Positions 1 through 8,458 of a stretch of 64,000 bases of DNA are shown piece by piece. How positions within the stretch are numbered: position 1 is the first letter of the stretch; every line of letters begins with the position of its first letter. This DNA comes from a bacterium (GTDB taxonomy: Bacteria > Bacillota > Bacilli > Lactobacillales > Streptococcaceae). The stretch covers positions 1 to 64,000 of the forward strand of contig CAJNDO010000007.1 of the NCBI GenBank assembly GCA_905221545.1, in the 5' to 3' direction. The translations under genes were made by a program, and so were the position numbers. The notes under the pieces were generated by a model that saw nothing but the letters and a program-made list of their open reading frames with translations, ran no database searches and was not told the origin of the DNA.

Positions 1-21
1 ATCATCATAAGTTAATTTCAT
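1..21 (-). CDS. IS3-family transposase OrfA, first seven codons only
   Basis: The seven codons visible are M-K-L-T-Y-D-D. This matches the usual start of streptococcal IS3-family OrfA proteins (MKL[ST]Y[ED]DK...), which carry a helix-turn-helix and bind the element ends. The rest of the gene lies outside the window, so its integrity cannot be judged. The call rests on the match of both this N-terminus and the terminal repeat just upstream. No strong ribosome binding site is seen before the ATG. Confidence 0.65.
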
Positions 22-28
22 AATAAAA

Positions 29-71
29 GCACCCCAAAAGTTAGATTTTTTCTGTCTAACTTTTGGGGTGC
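29..71. terminator. Strong 17-bp hairpin in the IS end
   Basis: GCACCCCAAAAGTTAGA (29-45) pairs perfectly with 55-71 around a 9-base loop. It lies between the DUF389 gene (ending at 240) and the IS and probably stops transcription in both directions. Confidence 0.6.
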
Positions 72-239
72 AGTTCATTTCAGCTGTTGCTTTTTATATT
101 TCATTTAATCTGAGTTAGTAGTGATTGGTCAATCCACCACAAATGATATCCTCATCAACAATCCTTTCTATCCACTAACTTTTGGATATAGGCTATCCTC
201 CTAAGATTTGCTTTCATGAGTTAGATAAGATCAATATCC

Positions 240-1289
240 TTAATCCTTGTCTGCTTCATTTTCTTTTACGAGATCTTTTTGTGAATCCTTTTCAGAGAGT
301 TTTTGATCGATATACTTGTTAATGGTTTCATAAAATTCCTTGGTCGTATCACTGTCTAATTTTGTCGAATTATGGACTTGATTGACTTTCAATTGAACAG
401 ATTGAATACCGTAAGAGGCTTGTTTTTGGTGGATCGTTTCTAATTCTTCTTCTGAAATCGGATCTCCAACAACCGTCAAGACTAATTCATTGTCCCTTGA
501 CTTATAGACTTGATTAATGACCGTGTGATTGGCGAATTCTTTTCCTACGAACTGTTTGATTCCTTCTTTTCGCGCTTGATCTATCGTCAAAGTTACTGCT
601 GAATAGCTGGCTGGAAGAATCAATAATACAATCAAGGATATCAACCCAATTCTCATTTTAATGTTTAGCTCTTTAAATGAACTTAAGGGAGATTTCCTCA
701 TCAAAATTCTTGTTCCAACAATATTTGTTAGCATGATGAAGACACAGTTGATCAAGAAAAGATAGAGAGCCCCAAATAAAAATCGTACATTTCCATTAGC
801 TAAACCATAACCTGCAGTACAGATAGGTGGCATTAGAGCTGTTGCAATAGCTACTCCTGGCACAATATTGTTTGCTTCTTTTTTCCTTGACCCAATTACA
901 CCTGCTATCCCACCAGCAATAGCTATGAGAACATCCCAAATGGTTGGAGAGGTTCGTGCAATCAATTCGCTACTTGCATAAGATAAGGGAGAAATCCAGA
1001 AATACAGAGTCGAGACAAGCAAGCTGACCAATACTTGAGTAAATAAAACCTCTAAAGATTGCTTGATTAAACGCGTATCAAAAATAGCTAAACCGAATCC
1101 CAGTCCAACAATCGACGTCATAAGAGGGGAAATCAACATGGCTCCAATAATGACAGCTGTTGAATTCATATTTAAACCTATAGAGGCAATAAAAATCGCA
1201 CACATCAAAATCACTGTATCTCTTAATCGAACATGAAGGTCATCATATAATTTCTCACGATATTCACGTGTTGAATAGTTTCCGTTCAT
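240..1289 (-). CDS. DUF389 family integral membrane protein
   Basis: A 349-residue polytopic membrane protein of the DUF389 family, whose function is not established. About six hydrophobic segments fill residues 25-250. The conserved early stretch (around residues 40-60, with STAVIIGAMLISPLM) and a Gly-rich segment (GIAGVIGSR, around 125-135) are typical of the family. The C-terminal 100 residues are hydrophilic and highly charged, ending in a Lys/Glu/Asp-rich tail that is probably cytoplasmic. The start is preceded by an AAAGGAG motif. The gene is alone between an IS end and an ABC exporter, with a possible TATAAT box on its strand near 1432-1437. Nothing around it suggests a specific pathway. 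Confidence 0.85.
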   Translation of the reverse strand: MNGNYSTREYREKLYDDLHVRLRDTVILMCAIFIASIGLNMNSTAVIIGAMLISPLMTSIVGLGFGLAIFDTRLIKQSLEVLFTQVLVSLLVSTLYFWISPLSYASSELIARTSPTIWDVLIAIAGGIAGVIGSRKKEANNIVPGVAIATALMPPICTAGYGLANGNVRFLFGALYLFLINCVFIMLTNIVGTRILMRKSPLSSFKELNIKMRIGLISLIVLLILPASYSAVTLTIDQARKEGIKQFVGKEFANHTVINQVYKSRDNELVLTVVGDPISEEELETIHQKQASYGIQSVQLKVNQVHNSTKLDSDTTKEFYETINKYIDQKLSEKDSQKDLVKENEADKD

Positions 1290-1583
1290 TGGTTACTCCT
1301 TTTATTTCATATAATCTTGTTTCTGCATGGATGATGGTAGATAGACTTCTGTCCAATCTTACATATTTTTAATTCTCACCTGTTATTCTGTTGAAAATTA
1401 TCCTCTAAGTATCCGTCAGTCCATTCTTAACATTATATCAAAAATTTTACAGTCTTTCTCTGAGGAAATCTATCAATTGAATAGATATATGAAGCAAGAA
1501 ATTTTTGTTTCCTTATCCGAAGAAGGAAAAACGGTATCTCCTGAACCTTGATACTACTATGCGTTTTATTCTTTATAATTTAG

Positions 1584-3095
1584 CTATTTCAAAATTACAA
1601 GTTCTCCATTCTTAATTTCCCAAACTTGGTCAAACTTACTTAATAATTCGTTTTGGCGATGTAAAGTAACAATGACGGCACTTGGTAGTTCCAGAACTCT
1701 TTCCAATTCCATTTTAAACTGATTAGTATCCAAGGCAGAGAAAGGTTCGTCTAGGATAAGCAATGGATTTTTACGATTTTCCTCACGATTTAAATACATT
1801 CGTTGTTGCTGACCACCTGAAAGGGATTGTGGTGGAATTTTTTCAAATTCTTCTTCTCTGAATTTTGCATCGAAACTATTGAATAGCGTTACATTATTTT
1901 CATAACTCGAAATAAATGTATGTTCTTGTTGCAGAATCATACCGAATCTTCCCCAAAGATGGTCCAGAACAAGCCCATCTAGCACAATTTGTCCTTCAAA
2001 ATCTTCATCTGTTCCATTTAAAATGTTGAGCAGACTACTTTTTCCAGACCCATTCTTACCAATAAGCGCAATTTTATCCCCTTTTTGAATCGTAGCGGAA
2101 GTAATTATCAATTTTGATTCTCCCAGTTGTTTGGAAATGTTTTTCAAAGTAATCGTATCAAAAGAATGTTGAGGTGCTTGAACTGAAACGGGTCTCCCAA
2201 CAATGTTTTGAAAACTCTTGATTACAGGCTTTACGGACTCTAACATTTGTAAATCATAAAGGATTTCCTGTATTGGTTCAGAAAAAGCATTAATATATCC
2301 GAAACTCGCCACCACCTCAGGAATACCGAGTTGCTGGTGAGATAGAGAGTAGGCTAAATAAATAAACAGAACAAGACTAATGAATTCAAAAGAAACACCT
2401 GTCAATAAGATGCCTGTAATTTTTGTCAAACCATACTTAAAATACTTATCCTGCAAATTCTTTAGAGAAGTCTTTTGTTGATTCAAAAAATGCGACATAG
2501 TTAGTTTATTTACCAAATGATGTCCCATGAGCAAATCCTCCAAAGTTCGATAGTAATCTCCTTGTTTTTTCAAGTAAACCTGTCTACGATTAGCGGTCAA
2601 CTTCCCAACGATTTTAGGAATTTGAATACTAATTCCAGTAGAAAAGATTAAAATCAGTGATACAATAGGATTAATTGTTCTGCTAATAATGAAAGCGTAA
2701 ATGATGATACGTAAAATTTGTTTGATAAAACTCATCAATGGAGGAAGGTAATCCTTTTCCAACGAATCTAGGTCATTAGATTGATAGGAAATATACTCTG
2801 CTACTGTTTTCTGCTTGAAATCGTGGTGACTGAGTCCCAGAAGTGAACGAAACCACTCATTTTTCAAAGTAGTCGAAAAGATAATCCCCTGCTTCCAATC
2901 AAGTATCATTTGGATATAGTTACAACTCAAATAGCCTGCCACTGACATAGAGTAACCATATAGAGCTACTTGATAATCCCCTTTGATTAATGCCTGCGTG
3001 AAATACGGTAACAAAGCTGTGCAGATATTCGATATTACACCAAAAAGAAAATTAAAGAAGAGATACCATCTAATAGTTTTAAGATATGGTAGCAT
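1584..3095 (-). CDS. ABC exporter, fused membrane and ATPase domains
   Basis: A 503-residue half-transporter: six-helix export domain (residues 1-300) followed by an ATPase with Walker A GKNGSGKS, signature LSGGQQQR, Walker B LLILDEPF and an H-loop (TLHRQ). The segment between the Q-loop (LQQEH) and the signature is short, about 30 residues, so the helical subdomain may be reduced. Such half-transporters usually dimerise to export peptides, lipids or drugs. Directly upstream, 15 bases away, lie the last 79 codons of a SPASM-type peptide-modifying enzyme, so the likely original cargo was a modified peptide. The ORF is open and has an AAGGAG ribosome binding site, but its partner genes are broken. 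Function beyond 'exporter' is inference. Confidence 0.85.
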   Translation of the reverse strand: MLPYLKTIRWYLFFNFLFGVISNICTALLPYFTQALIKGDYQVALYGYSMSVAGYLSCNYIQMILDWKQGIIFSTTLKNEWFRSLLGLSHHDFKQKTVAEYISYQSNDLDSLEKDYLPPLMSFIKQILRIIIYAFIISRTINPIVSLILIFSTGISIQIPKIVGKLTANRRQVYLKKQGDYYRTLEDLLMGHHLVNKLTMSHFLNQQKTSLKNLQDKYFKYGLTKITGILLTGVSFEFISLVLFIYLAYSLSHQQLGIPEVVASFGYINAFSEPIQEILYDLQMLESVKPVIKSFQNIVGRPVSVQAPQHSFDTITLKNISKQLGESKLIITSATIQKGDKIALIGKNGSGKSSLLNILNGTDEDFEGQIVLDGLVLDHLWGRFGMILQQEHTFISSYENNVTLFNSFDAKFREEEFEKIPPQSLSGGQQQRMYLNREENRKNPLLILDEPFSALDTNQFKMELERVLELPSAVIVTLHRQNELLSKFDQVWEIKNGELVILK

Positions 3096-3110
3096 ATACG
3101 ATACTCCTTG

Positions 3111-3356
3111 CTAATGCGTTTTTTTACATATCGCAGAACAATCTCTACTATTCCCTATTTCAGATAGTGCGATACTCGGACATTGAGTGCAATAATTGTA
3201 AATCACACAAGTACTGCAGTTTTTACTATCATTCAAAATATGATTTGCTATTTTGTAAAATATAGGTCTATCCCATGTTTCTTTGATAGATGTAAAATGA
3301 ATATTTCCAATACTTCTATTGAAAGTAAGCTTTTTCAGTTTTTCTAACGATTTAGG
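3111..3356 (-). pseudogene. C-terminal remnant of a radical-SAM/SPASM peptide maturase
   Basis: An open stretch of about 80 codons without its own start. It ends in a cysteine cluster, NCSTCVIYNYCTQCPS followed by two more Cys (RDCSAIC), the arrangement of SPASM auxiliary iron-sulfur domains in enzymes that modify ribosomally made peptides. The catalytic radical-SAM barrel with its CxxxCxxC motif is missing. Upstream the frame meets a stop and runs into the remnant of an HTH regulator, so a deletion probably fused the two ends of an operon. The exporter gene starts 15 bases after the stop. The SPASM assignment rests on the Cys pattern only. Confidence 0.6.
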
Positions 3357-3445
3357 CTATTTCGTGACACACCCACAATCCGTGAAAATTCTAGTTATAT
3401 CAGATTATGTGATTTTCGTAAGAATTTTATATTGTCTCCAATCAT
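3344..3445 (-). pseudogene. Broken XRE-type HTH regulator (N-terminal fragment)
   Basis: From ATG at 3445, preceded by AAAGGAG, the translation is MIGDNIKFLRKSHNLI, a stop, then LEFSRIVGVSRNSLNR and another stop. This is the start of a Cro/CI-type helix-turn-helix, where a Gln codon normally stands at the first stop. The fragment has one nonsense codon and is cut off after the recognition helix, where it meets the SPASM remnant. It was probably the regulator of the same peptide locus. It should be inactive. Confidence 0.6.
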
Positions 3446-3495
3446 GGCAGTCTCCTTTTACTTGATAAAACTATTATAACATTTAGAAATTAAAA

Positions 3496-3782
3496 ACTGG
3501 TTCAAAATCAATAGAATGTGTGTATTCGATACATTCAATAATTCTTTGGAAACAGTTCTACACCAGTTACACAAATATATATGCACCTATCTCATTCAAA
3601 ATAAAAAGAAAGCTGCAGTTCTTTTAATCCTGTATCAACGATTCATTCTGAAATCGAATAGGAGACATTTCCCAAATCTACAATTCACTTCATCTCAAAT
3701 TAATTTTTGTAATTCACCCTTAGTTTATAGATTTTATGCTCAACAAAAGTATAAAGCATACAAAACTTCACTTTGAACCAGT
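3496..3782. repeat. Region bounded by an 11-bp inverted repeat
   Basis: ACTGGTTCAAA at 3496-3506 is repeated inverted at 3772-3782 (TTTGAACCAGT), with A-rich partial matches outside. The enclosed 265 bp are AT-rich. A plus-strand open frame at 3516-3776 has a hydrophilic, low-complexity product with no ribosome binding site and is probably not a gene. The layout could be a small non-autonomous element or chance. Apart from this and weak terminators, I see nothing in 3446-3893. Confidence 0.3.
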
Positions 3783-3852
3783 ATTTATACTATATTCCGT
3801 ATTAAAAATTCTATTATTCGTTTTGTAAAAAGCAGTCTTCAAATATCCTGAA

Positions 3853-3893
3853 ATATAGCAAAAAGAGATTGGGTAAAAACTCATTGTCTCTTC
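3853..3893 (-). terminator. Weak terminator after the histidine kinase
   Basis: On the minus strand AAGAGA pairs with TCTCTT across a loop and is followed by TTTTT, directly after the kinase stop codon. Confidence 0.4.
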
Positions 3894-4868
3894 TCACTCA
3901 AGGACTAAGTTCACTTGAGCAAACTGAATCCGTACTATCGTTCCTTTTCCAACCTCAGACTCAATAAGAATCTGATGACCCAGTTCTTCAGAAATTTTCT
4001 TAGATAGGTAAAGGCCAAGTCCAGAGGACTGCTGGGTTAGGCGACCATTGTAGCCTGAAAAGCCACGTTCAAAGACTCGGAGAACATCACTGTTTTTTAT
4101 CCCGATTCCCGTATCCTTGATACAAAGCTCTTGCCCGTCCATATAAATCTCCAGACCACCTTCCTTGGTGTACTTGAGACTGTTTGAGATGATTTGCTCA
4201 ATAACCACTAGCAGCCACTTTTTATCCGTCACGATTTCTTTATCAAGGTCATGTAGATTGACGCTCAAACCTTTTTGAATAAAGAAAAGGGCATATTTAC
4301 GAAGTATTTCCTTGACCAAGTCTTCAATTTGAACCTGCTTTAAGACCAAATCATCATGGAAACTTTCTAAACGCAGGTACTGCAAGACTAGATTTGTATA
4401 GGAGTCTATCTTGAAAATTTCCTGTTCTAGCTGCTGCTTCAGTTGGCGATCGGCTACTTCTGCAACTAAGAGTTGACTAGCTGCAATGGGCGTCTTAATC
4501 TGGTGGACCCATAAGGTATAGTAATCCAGCAAATCCGTCAGTTTTCTTTCTGCATCTGACCTCTGCTGGTAGAGTTCCATCTCACGCGCTTCTAATTTTT
4601 CTGCTAAAGCTCTTTCCAATGGAGATTTAGCTTCCCTTTCCCCGTAGAGAATTTCCTGACGATAGACCTGCATTTCCACCAATATGTCCCAAGCGAAAAA
4701 TAAGATGGTTACAAAGCAACACAAGAGGAAAAAGTAGAGAAAGTAAATTCCTAAACTGGCAAATAAAAACTGAAAAAGCAAAACTAGAAATGCCAAAGCC
4801 AGCAGATAGACAAACAGACGACTACGGGAACGCAGATAGGCTAGAAAAAATTGTTTCCAATCAAGCAT
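3894..4868 (-). CDS. Sensor histidine kinase, intramembrane-sensing (BceS-like) type
   Basis: A 324-residue kinase with two adjacent N-terminal membrane helices (about 18-38 and 42-62) and almost no extracellular loop, the design of BceS-type kinases that usually sense through an ABC transporter. His122 in LWVHQIKTP is the phosphorylation site. The ATP-binding region shows NSLKYT (N box), KDTGIG and SGLGLYLSKK (G boxes). Its start overlaps the response-regulator stop by 8 bp, so the two are co-translated. In pneumococcus this position is occupied by TCS01. No bceAB-type transporter is adjacent here, so the partner would be encoded elsewhere. Bacitracin or lantibiotic stress is the family-based guess for the signal. 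Confidence 0.9.
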   Translation of the reverse strand: MLDWKQFFLAYLRSRSRLFVYLLALAFLVLLFQFLFASLGIYFLYFFLLCCFVTILFFAWDILVEMQVYRQEILYGEREAKSPLERALAEKLEAREMELYQQRSDAERKLTDLLDYYTLWVHQIKTPIAASQLLVAEVADRQLKQQLEQEIFKIDSYTNLVLQYLRLESFHDDLVLKQVQIEDLVKEILRKYALFFIQKGLSVNLHDLDKEIVTDKKWLLVVIEQIISNSLKYTKEGGLEIYMDGQELCIKDTGIGIKNSDVLRVFERGFSGYNGRLTQQSSGLGLYLSKKISEELGHQILIESEVGKGTIVRIQFAQVNLVLE

Positions 4869-5538
4869 GCTTCAGACCGTACCCTATTCCTTTCTTGGTT
4901 TCGATAAATCCTACCAAGCCCTGCTCTTCCAACTTTTTACGCAATCGAGCCACATTGACAGAGAGGGTATTATCATCGATGAAAAAGTCACTGTTCCAAA
5001 GTTCCCGCATCAAGTCATCGCGCGCTACGATATTGCCCGCATGCTCAAACAAAACGCGTAAAATCTGGAATTCGTTCTTGGTCAAATTCAAGACTTGCCC
5101 TTGATAATGTAAATCCATGGATTTGGTATTGAGAATAACACCGGCATATTCCAGTAAACTCTCGTCACGCCCAAACTCATAGGAACGGCGCAACAAGCCC
5201 TGAACCTTGGCGAGAAGAACCTGCTGGTCAAAAGGCTTGGTCACAAAGTCATCCGCCCCCATATTGATTGCCATAACGATATCCATAGCCTGGTCTCTGG
5301 AAGACAGAAACATGATAGGCACCTTGGAAATCTTGCGAATTTCCTGACACCAGTGATAACCATTAAACAAGGGCAAACCAATATCCATGAGGACCAGATG
5401 AGGCTCCGATTTGACAAAAAGACTCAAAACTTCCATAAAATCTTCTACCAGAACCACTTCAAATCCCCATTCAGAGAGCATTTTCCCGACTTGTTGACGA
5501 ATAACCTGATCATCTTCTACTAGTAAAATCTTGTGCAT
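4861..5538 (-). CDS. OmpR/PhoB-family response regulator
   Basis: A 225-residue regulator partnered with the downstream kinase. The receiver domain (1-115) has the acidic pair VEDD at 7-10, the phospho-acceptor Asp52 in LMDIGLP and Lys101 in TKPF. The C-terminal half (about 130-225) is a winged helix with the LTKNEFQIL and VNVARLRKKLEE segments of the OmpR class. I chose the ATG at 5538 (MHKILLVEDD) because it follows AGGAGGAGCGC. A longer frame upstream lacks a site. An extended -10 box lies just upstream. The genes targeted are not visible here. Confidence 0.92.
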   Translation of the reverse strand: MHKILLVEDDQVIRQQVGKMLSEWGFEVVLVEDFMEVLSLFVKSEPHLVLMDIGLPLFNGYHWCQEIRKISKVPIMFLSSRDQAMDIVMAINMGADDFVTKPFDQQVLLAKVQGLLRRSYEFGRDESLLEYAGVILNTKSMDLHYQGQVLNLTKNEFQILRVLFEHAGNIVARDDLMRELWNSDFFIDDNTLSVNVARLRKKLEEQGLVGFIETKKGIGYGLKHA

Positions 5539-5557
5539 GCGCTCCTCCTTTTCTATT

Positions 5558-5566
5558 ATTATAACA
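5558..5566 (-). promoter_or_regulatory. Extended -10 promoter of the two-component operon
   Basis: TGTTATAAT on the minus strand, 20 bases before the regulator ATG. No good -35 hexamer is seen, as expected for an extended -10 promoter. Confidence 0.5.
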
Positions 5567-5693
5567 GATTTTTCCATGCTCGAAGGTCTGAAACTGAATT
5601 TGAAAGAGCTTGTTTTTAGCCATCAAAGAAAGGCAATCCCAGTAGCTAATTTGAGGGAAATTTGATAAGATAAATAAAAAGAAAGGAGCTCTT

Positions 5694-6767
5694 ATGGCCA
5701 ATATTTTTGATTATCTGAAAGATGTCGCATACGATTCCTTTTACGACCTACCTTTAAATGAATTAGATATTCTAGCCTTAACAGAAGTCACCTACCTCCC
5801 CTTTGATAATCTGGTATCAACAAGTCCTCAGCGACTTTTAGACTTGGCACCTCAGGTTCCAAGAGAGCCAAACATGTTGACAAGTAAAAATCGCCTTCAA
5901 TTATTAGATGAATTGGCTCAACACAAACGCTTCAAAAATTGCAAACTCTCCCATTTTATCAACGACATCGACCCTGAGCTGCAAAAGCAATTTGCGGCTA
6001 TGACCTACCGCCTCACTCTCGACACCTATCTGATTGTTTTTCGAGGTACAGATGATAGTATTATTGGTTGGAAGGAAGATTTCCACCTGACCTATATGAA
6101 GGAAATTCCTGCTCAAAAGCACGCCCTTCGCTATTTAAAGAACTTTTTTGCCCACCATCCTAAGCAAAAGGCCATTCTGGCTGGGCATTCCAAGGGAGGA
6201 AATCTCGCCATCTATGCTGCTAGCCAAATCGAACAAAGCTTGCAAGATCAGATTACAGAAGTCTATACTTTTGATGCGCCTGGTCTCCATCAAGAATTGA
6301 CACAGACTGCAGGTTATCAAAGGATAATGGATAGAACCAAGGTCTTCATTCCACAAGGTTCCATTATCGGTAGGATGCTGGAAATTCCGGCCCACCAAAT
6401 CATCGTGCACAGTACTGCCTTAGGCGGTATCGCCCAGCACGATACCTTTAGTTGGCATATTGAGGACAAGCGCTTCGTCCAACTGGATAAGACCAACAGT
6501 GATAGCCAACAAGTCGACACAACCTTCAAGGAGTGGGTGGCCACAGTCCCTGATGAAGAACTCCAGCTCTATTTCGACCTTTTCTTTGGCACCATTCTAG
6601 ATGCTGGCATTAGCTCCATTAATGACCTATCTTCCTTCAAGGCTATTGAACACATTCATCATCTCTTTGTCCAAGCTCAATCCCTCACTCCAGAAGAAAA
6701 GGAAACCATGGGACGCCTCACCCAATTATTGATTGATACCCGTTACCAAGCTTGGAAGAATAGATAA
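5694..6767 (+). CDS. DUF2974 alpha/beta-hydrolase-like protein
   Basis: A 357-residue protein of the DUF2974 (Mbeg1-like) family. It has a lipase-style nucleophile elbow, AGHSKGGN, at about 160-168, a preceding FRGTDDS strand-turn (around 115-121) and a likely acidic residue in TFDAPG (about 190-195), giving much of an alpha/beta-hydrolase core. No signal peptide or membrane helix is seen, so it is probably cytoplasmic. Substrate unknown. The start follows AAAGGAG. It runs away from the two-component operon and converges on the next gene, sharing a bidirectional terminator. Confidence 0.85.
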   Translation: MANIFDYLKDVAYDSFYDLPLNELDILALTEVTYLPFDNLVSTSPQRLLDLAPQVPREPNMLTSKNRLQLLDELAQHKRFKNCKLSHFINDIDPELQKQFAAMTYRLTLDTYLIVFRGTDDSIIGWKEDFHLTYMKEIPAQKHALRYLKNFFAHHPKQKAILAGHSKGGNLAIYAASQIEQSLQDQITEVYTFDAPGLHQELTQTAGYQRIMDRTKVFIPQGSIIGRMLEIPAHQIIVHSTALGGIAQHDTFSWHIEDKRFVQLDKTNSDSQQVDTTFKEWVATVPDEELQLYFDLFFGTILDAGISSINDLSSFKAIEHIHHLFVQAQSLTPEEKETMGRLTQLLIDTRYQAWKNR

Positions 6768-6796
6768 TACCTTTCAAAAATCAAATATATATAAAA

Positions 6797-6842
6797 CAAA
6801 AGACCTAGAATACATACTCTCATGTGCATTCTAAGTCTTTTT
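6797..6842. terminator. Bidirectional terminator between convergent genes
   Basis: AAAAGACcTAGAAT pairs with ATTCTAaGTCTTTTT. A-runs and T-runs flank both sides, serving the plus-strand hydrolase gene and the minus-strand DUF218 gene. Confidence 0.75.
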
Positions 6843-6855
6843 AAATAGAATCTGA

Positions 6856-7881
6856 CTACCAAAGAATCCCTTTGTAGGCTATCAAAATGAGGGCTAATAG
6901 CAGGACATAAAAGGCAAGGAAAAGCCATTTCATTTTGACACAGAGGGCCACGTACTCCCGAATAAAAGCAGATGGTATGTAGTAACCTGCCGTCCTACAT
7001 CCGAGTCCATCTCCCTTCATATTTAGCTTACGAGCATAGGTACTGGTACGAAAAACATGATAGTCATTAGTAACAAAGAGGAAACAAGGATTTTCAACCA
7101 ATTGTTCTCCCACTTCTTTTGAAAACAATAAATTCTCATAGGTCGTTCTGGACTTGTCTTCAAGAAGAATGGATTCCATACTGACATCTGTCTCTTCTAA
7201 GATATAATTACAAATGGCCTGCGCTTCAGAAATCTTCTCATCTTCTCCTTGACCTCCGCTTGCAATCAGTTTAACATTTGGATTAGGAGAAGCCCTGAAG
7301 GCCTCGATTGCCTTATCAATCCGACGCTTGAGTAAGGGTGTCACTCTTTCTCCGTCTAACAAGCCAGCTCCATGAATAATGATAAAGTCATAGCTTTTCT
7401 TTTTAGGAATAAACAGGTACAGGATAGAATAAAGCATAAATCCTGCAAAAGCAAAACCGAAAAGAAAATAAGAATAAGTCGTAAAGAGAAATAGGAGATT
7501 CAGAAAGTGATTTGTAGAAAATAGCTCATTCCTATCCCACAATCTAAATGACAGGATCCCAAAAAATATCAGGATAACAAAACCAAGTAACATAGAAAGA
7601 TAATTAGATTTTGAACGTCCTTCTCGTTTCAGTAGGATGACTCCATTATAGATTAAAAAGAGCCCACTTAGAAAAATCAAAAAAGGAAGGAAGACAAAGG
7701 TAAATACCAAAAAGAATATGTGAACCTTTTCATATCCATTCTGATAAAAAAAATGGGCCACCGATAAATAAATTGAGATGAGAGACAATAAAAATAAGGC
7801 TGGATTCCAAAGACTTCTGTTATCTTTCCAAAATGAAAAGACAAATGCGGCTACAATAATTCCTGTAAAAAGATACATCAT
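6856..7881 (-). CDS. DUF218 (YdcF/SanA/ElyC-like) membrane protein
   Basis: A 341-residue protein with about five membrane helices in the first 170 residues, followed by a DUF218 domain (about 178-310) and a final membrane helix. Family landmarks are visible: FIIIHGAGL, RRIDKAIEAF, IASGGQGEDE, SRTTYENL and VTNDYHVFRT. DUF218 proteins in other bacteria affect envelope integrity and vancomycin or lipid-carrier phenotypes, but no enzyme activity is firmly established for this Gram-positive subgroup. The start follows AAAGGAGG. It lies downstream of the Rrf2 gene with a 64-bp gap. The Ser/Glu/Asn-rich motif SRTTYENL is the likely functional centre. Confidence 0.85.
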   Translation of the reverse strand: MMYLFTGIIVAAFVFSFWKDNRSLWNPALFLLSLISIYLSVAHFFYQNGYEKVHIFFLVFTFVFLPFLIFLSGLFLIYNGVILLKREGRSKSNYLSMLLGFVILIFFGILSFRLWDRNELFSTNHFLNLLFLFTTYSYFLFGFAFAGFMLYSILYLFIPKKKSYDFIIIHGAGLLDGERVTPLLKRRIDKAIEAFRASPNPNVKLIASGGQGEDEKISEAQAICNYILEETDVSMESILLEDKSRTTYENLLFSKEVGEQLVENPCFLFVTNDYHVFRTSTYARKLNMKGDGLGCRTAGYYIPSAFIREYVALCVKMKWLFLAFYVLLLALILIAYKGILW

Positions 7882-7945
7882 TTCCTCCTTTTATAAGTAG
7901 ATTTTATCATAATTATCCAAAGAGAAAAGAGGGCATCTATCCCTC

Positions 7946-8383
7946 TCACTCCTTCATCTGACTCTCTGCATCGGCCACGACTTGTTCTAGGCTGGTCTGA
8001 CCAAGTTCAGCCTCCATAGCTCGCTGGATTCTCTCCAATTTTTGATCCAAAACCTCATGAATATGAGCTCCGACTGGGCAATTTGGATTTGGATTGTCAT
8101 GGAAACTAAAGAGTTGACCTGTCTTACCAAGACACTCCACCGCCTGATAAACATCTAAAAGACTAATGTCCTTGAGATCCTTAACAATCTCTGTTCCCCC
8201 TGTTCCACGCGCTACTGAAATCAGTTCTGCCTTCTTCAACTGGGACAAGGTTTTTCTGATAATGACAGGATTGACCCCAACACTAGCAGCCAGAAAATCA
8301 CTGGTCACCTTGCTTTCCTTCCCCTTGAGGGCAATAATAATCAGCATATGAGTCGCAATGGTAAATCTACTTGGAATTTGCAT
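7946..8383 (-). CDS. Rrf2-family transcriptional regulator
   Basis: A 145-residue winged-helix regulator. The N-terminal HTH (about 8-65) contains the Rrf2 pattern: SDFLAASVGVNPVIIRKTLSQL, then a beta-wing with RGTGGTE. Iron-sulfur Rrf2 proteins carry three clustered Cys; here I see only one, in NPNCPVG, so it more resembles the cluster-free YwnA-type branch. The start chosen is ATG 8383 (MQIPSRF) after AAGGAGAAGAGG; the longer frame adds a Lys/Arg-rich tail without a site. Its targets and signal are unknown. Confidence 0.88.
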   Translation of the reverse strand: MQIPSRFTIATHMLIIIALKGKESKVTSDFLAASVGVNPVIIRKTLSQLKKAELISVARGTGGTEIVKDLKDISLLDVYQAVECLGKTGQLFSFHDNPNPNCPVGAHIHEVLDQKLERIQRAMEAELGQTSLEQVVADAESQMKE

Positions 8384-8458
8384 CCTCTTCTCCTTTTTAC
8401 GAGGCATCCCTGCCTCTACTCTTCTTTTTCTTTTATTATACCCTTTTTGGTTGTAATG

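Larger units (their letters stand above)
1..77 (-). mobile_element. Left end of an IS3-family (IS150-like) insertion sequence, cut by the window edge
   Basis: Read on the minus strand from 77, the sequence starts TGAACTGCACCCCAAAAG, the outward-facing end typical of IS150-group elements. The element runs off the window to the left. Just inside the tip is a perfect 17-bp inverted repeat (29-45 and 55-71), which probably forms a hairpin protecting the transposase from read-in transcription. The transposase orfA starts at 21. The other end and any target duplication are outside the window. Confidence 0.7.

Noticed and set aside
3516..3776. 86-codon plus-strand frame upstream of the broken regulator
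   Set aside because: No ribosome binding site, low complexity, rich in Ile/Tyr/Gln from AT-rich DNA, and exactly enclosed by the inverted repeat at 3496-3782.
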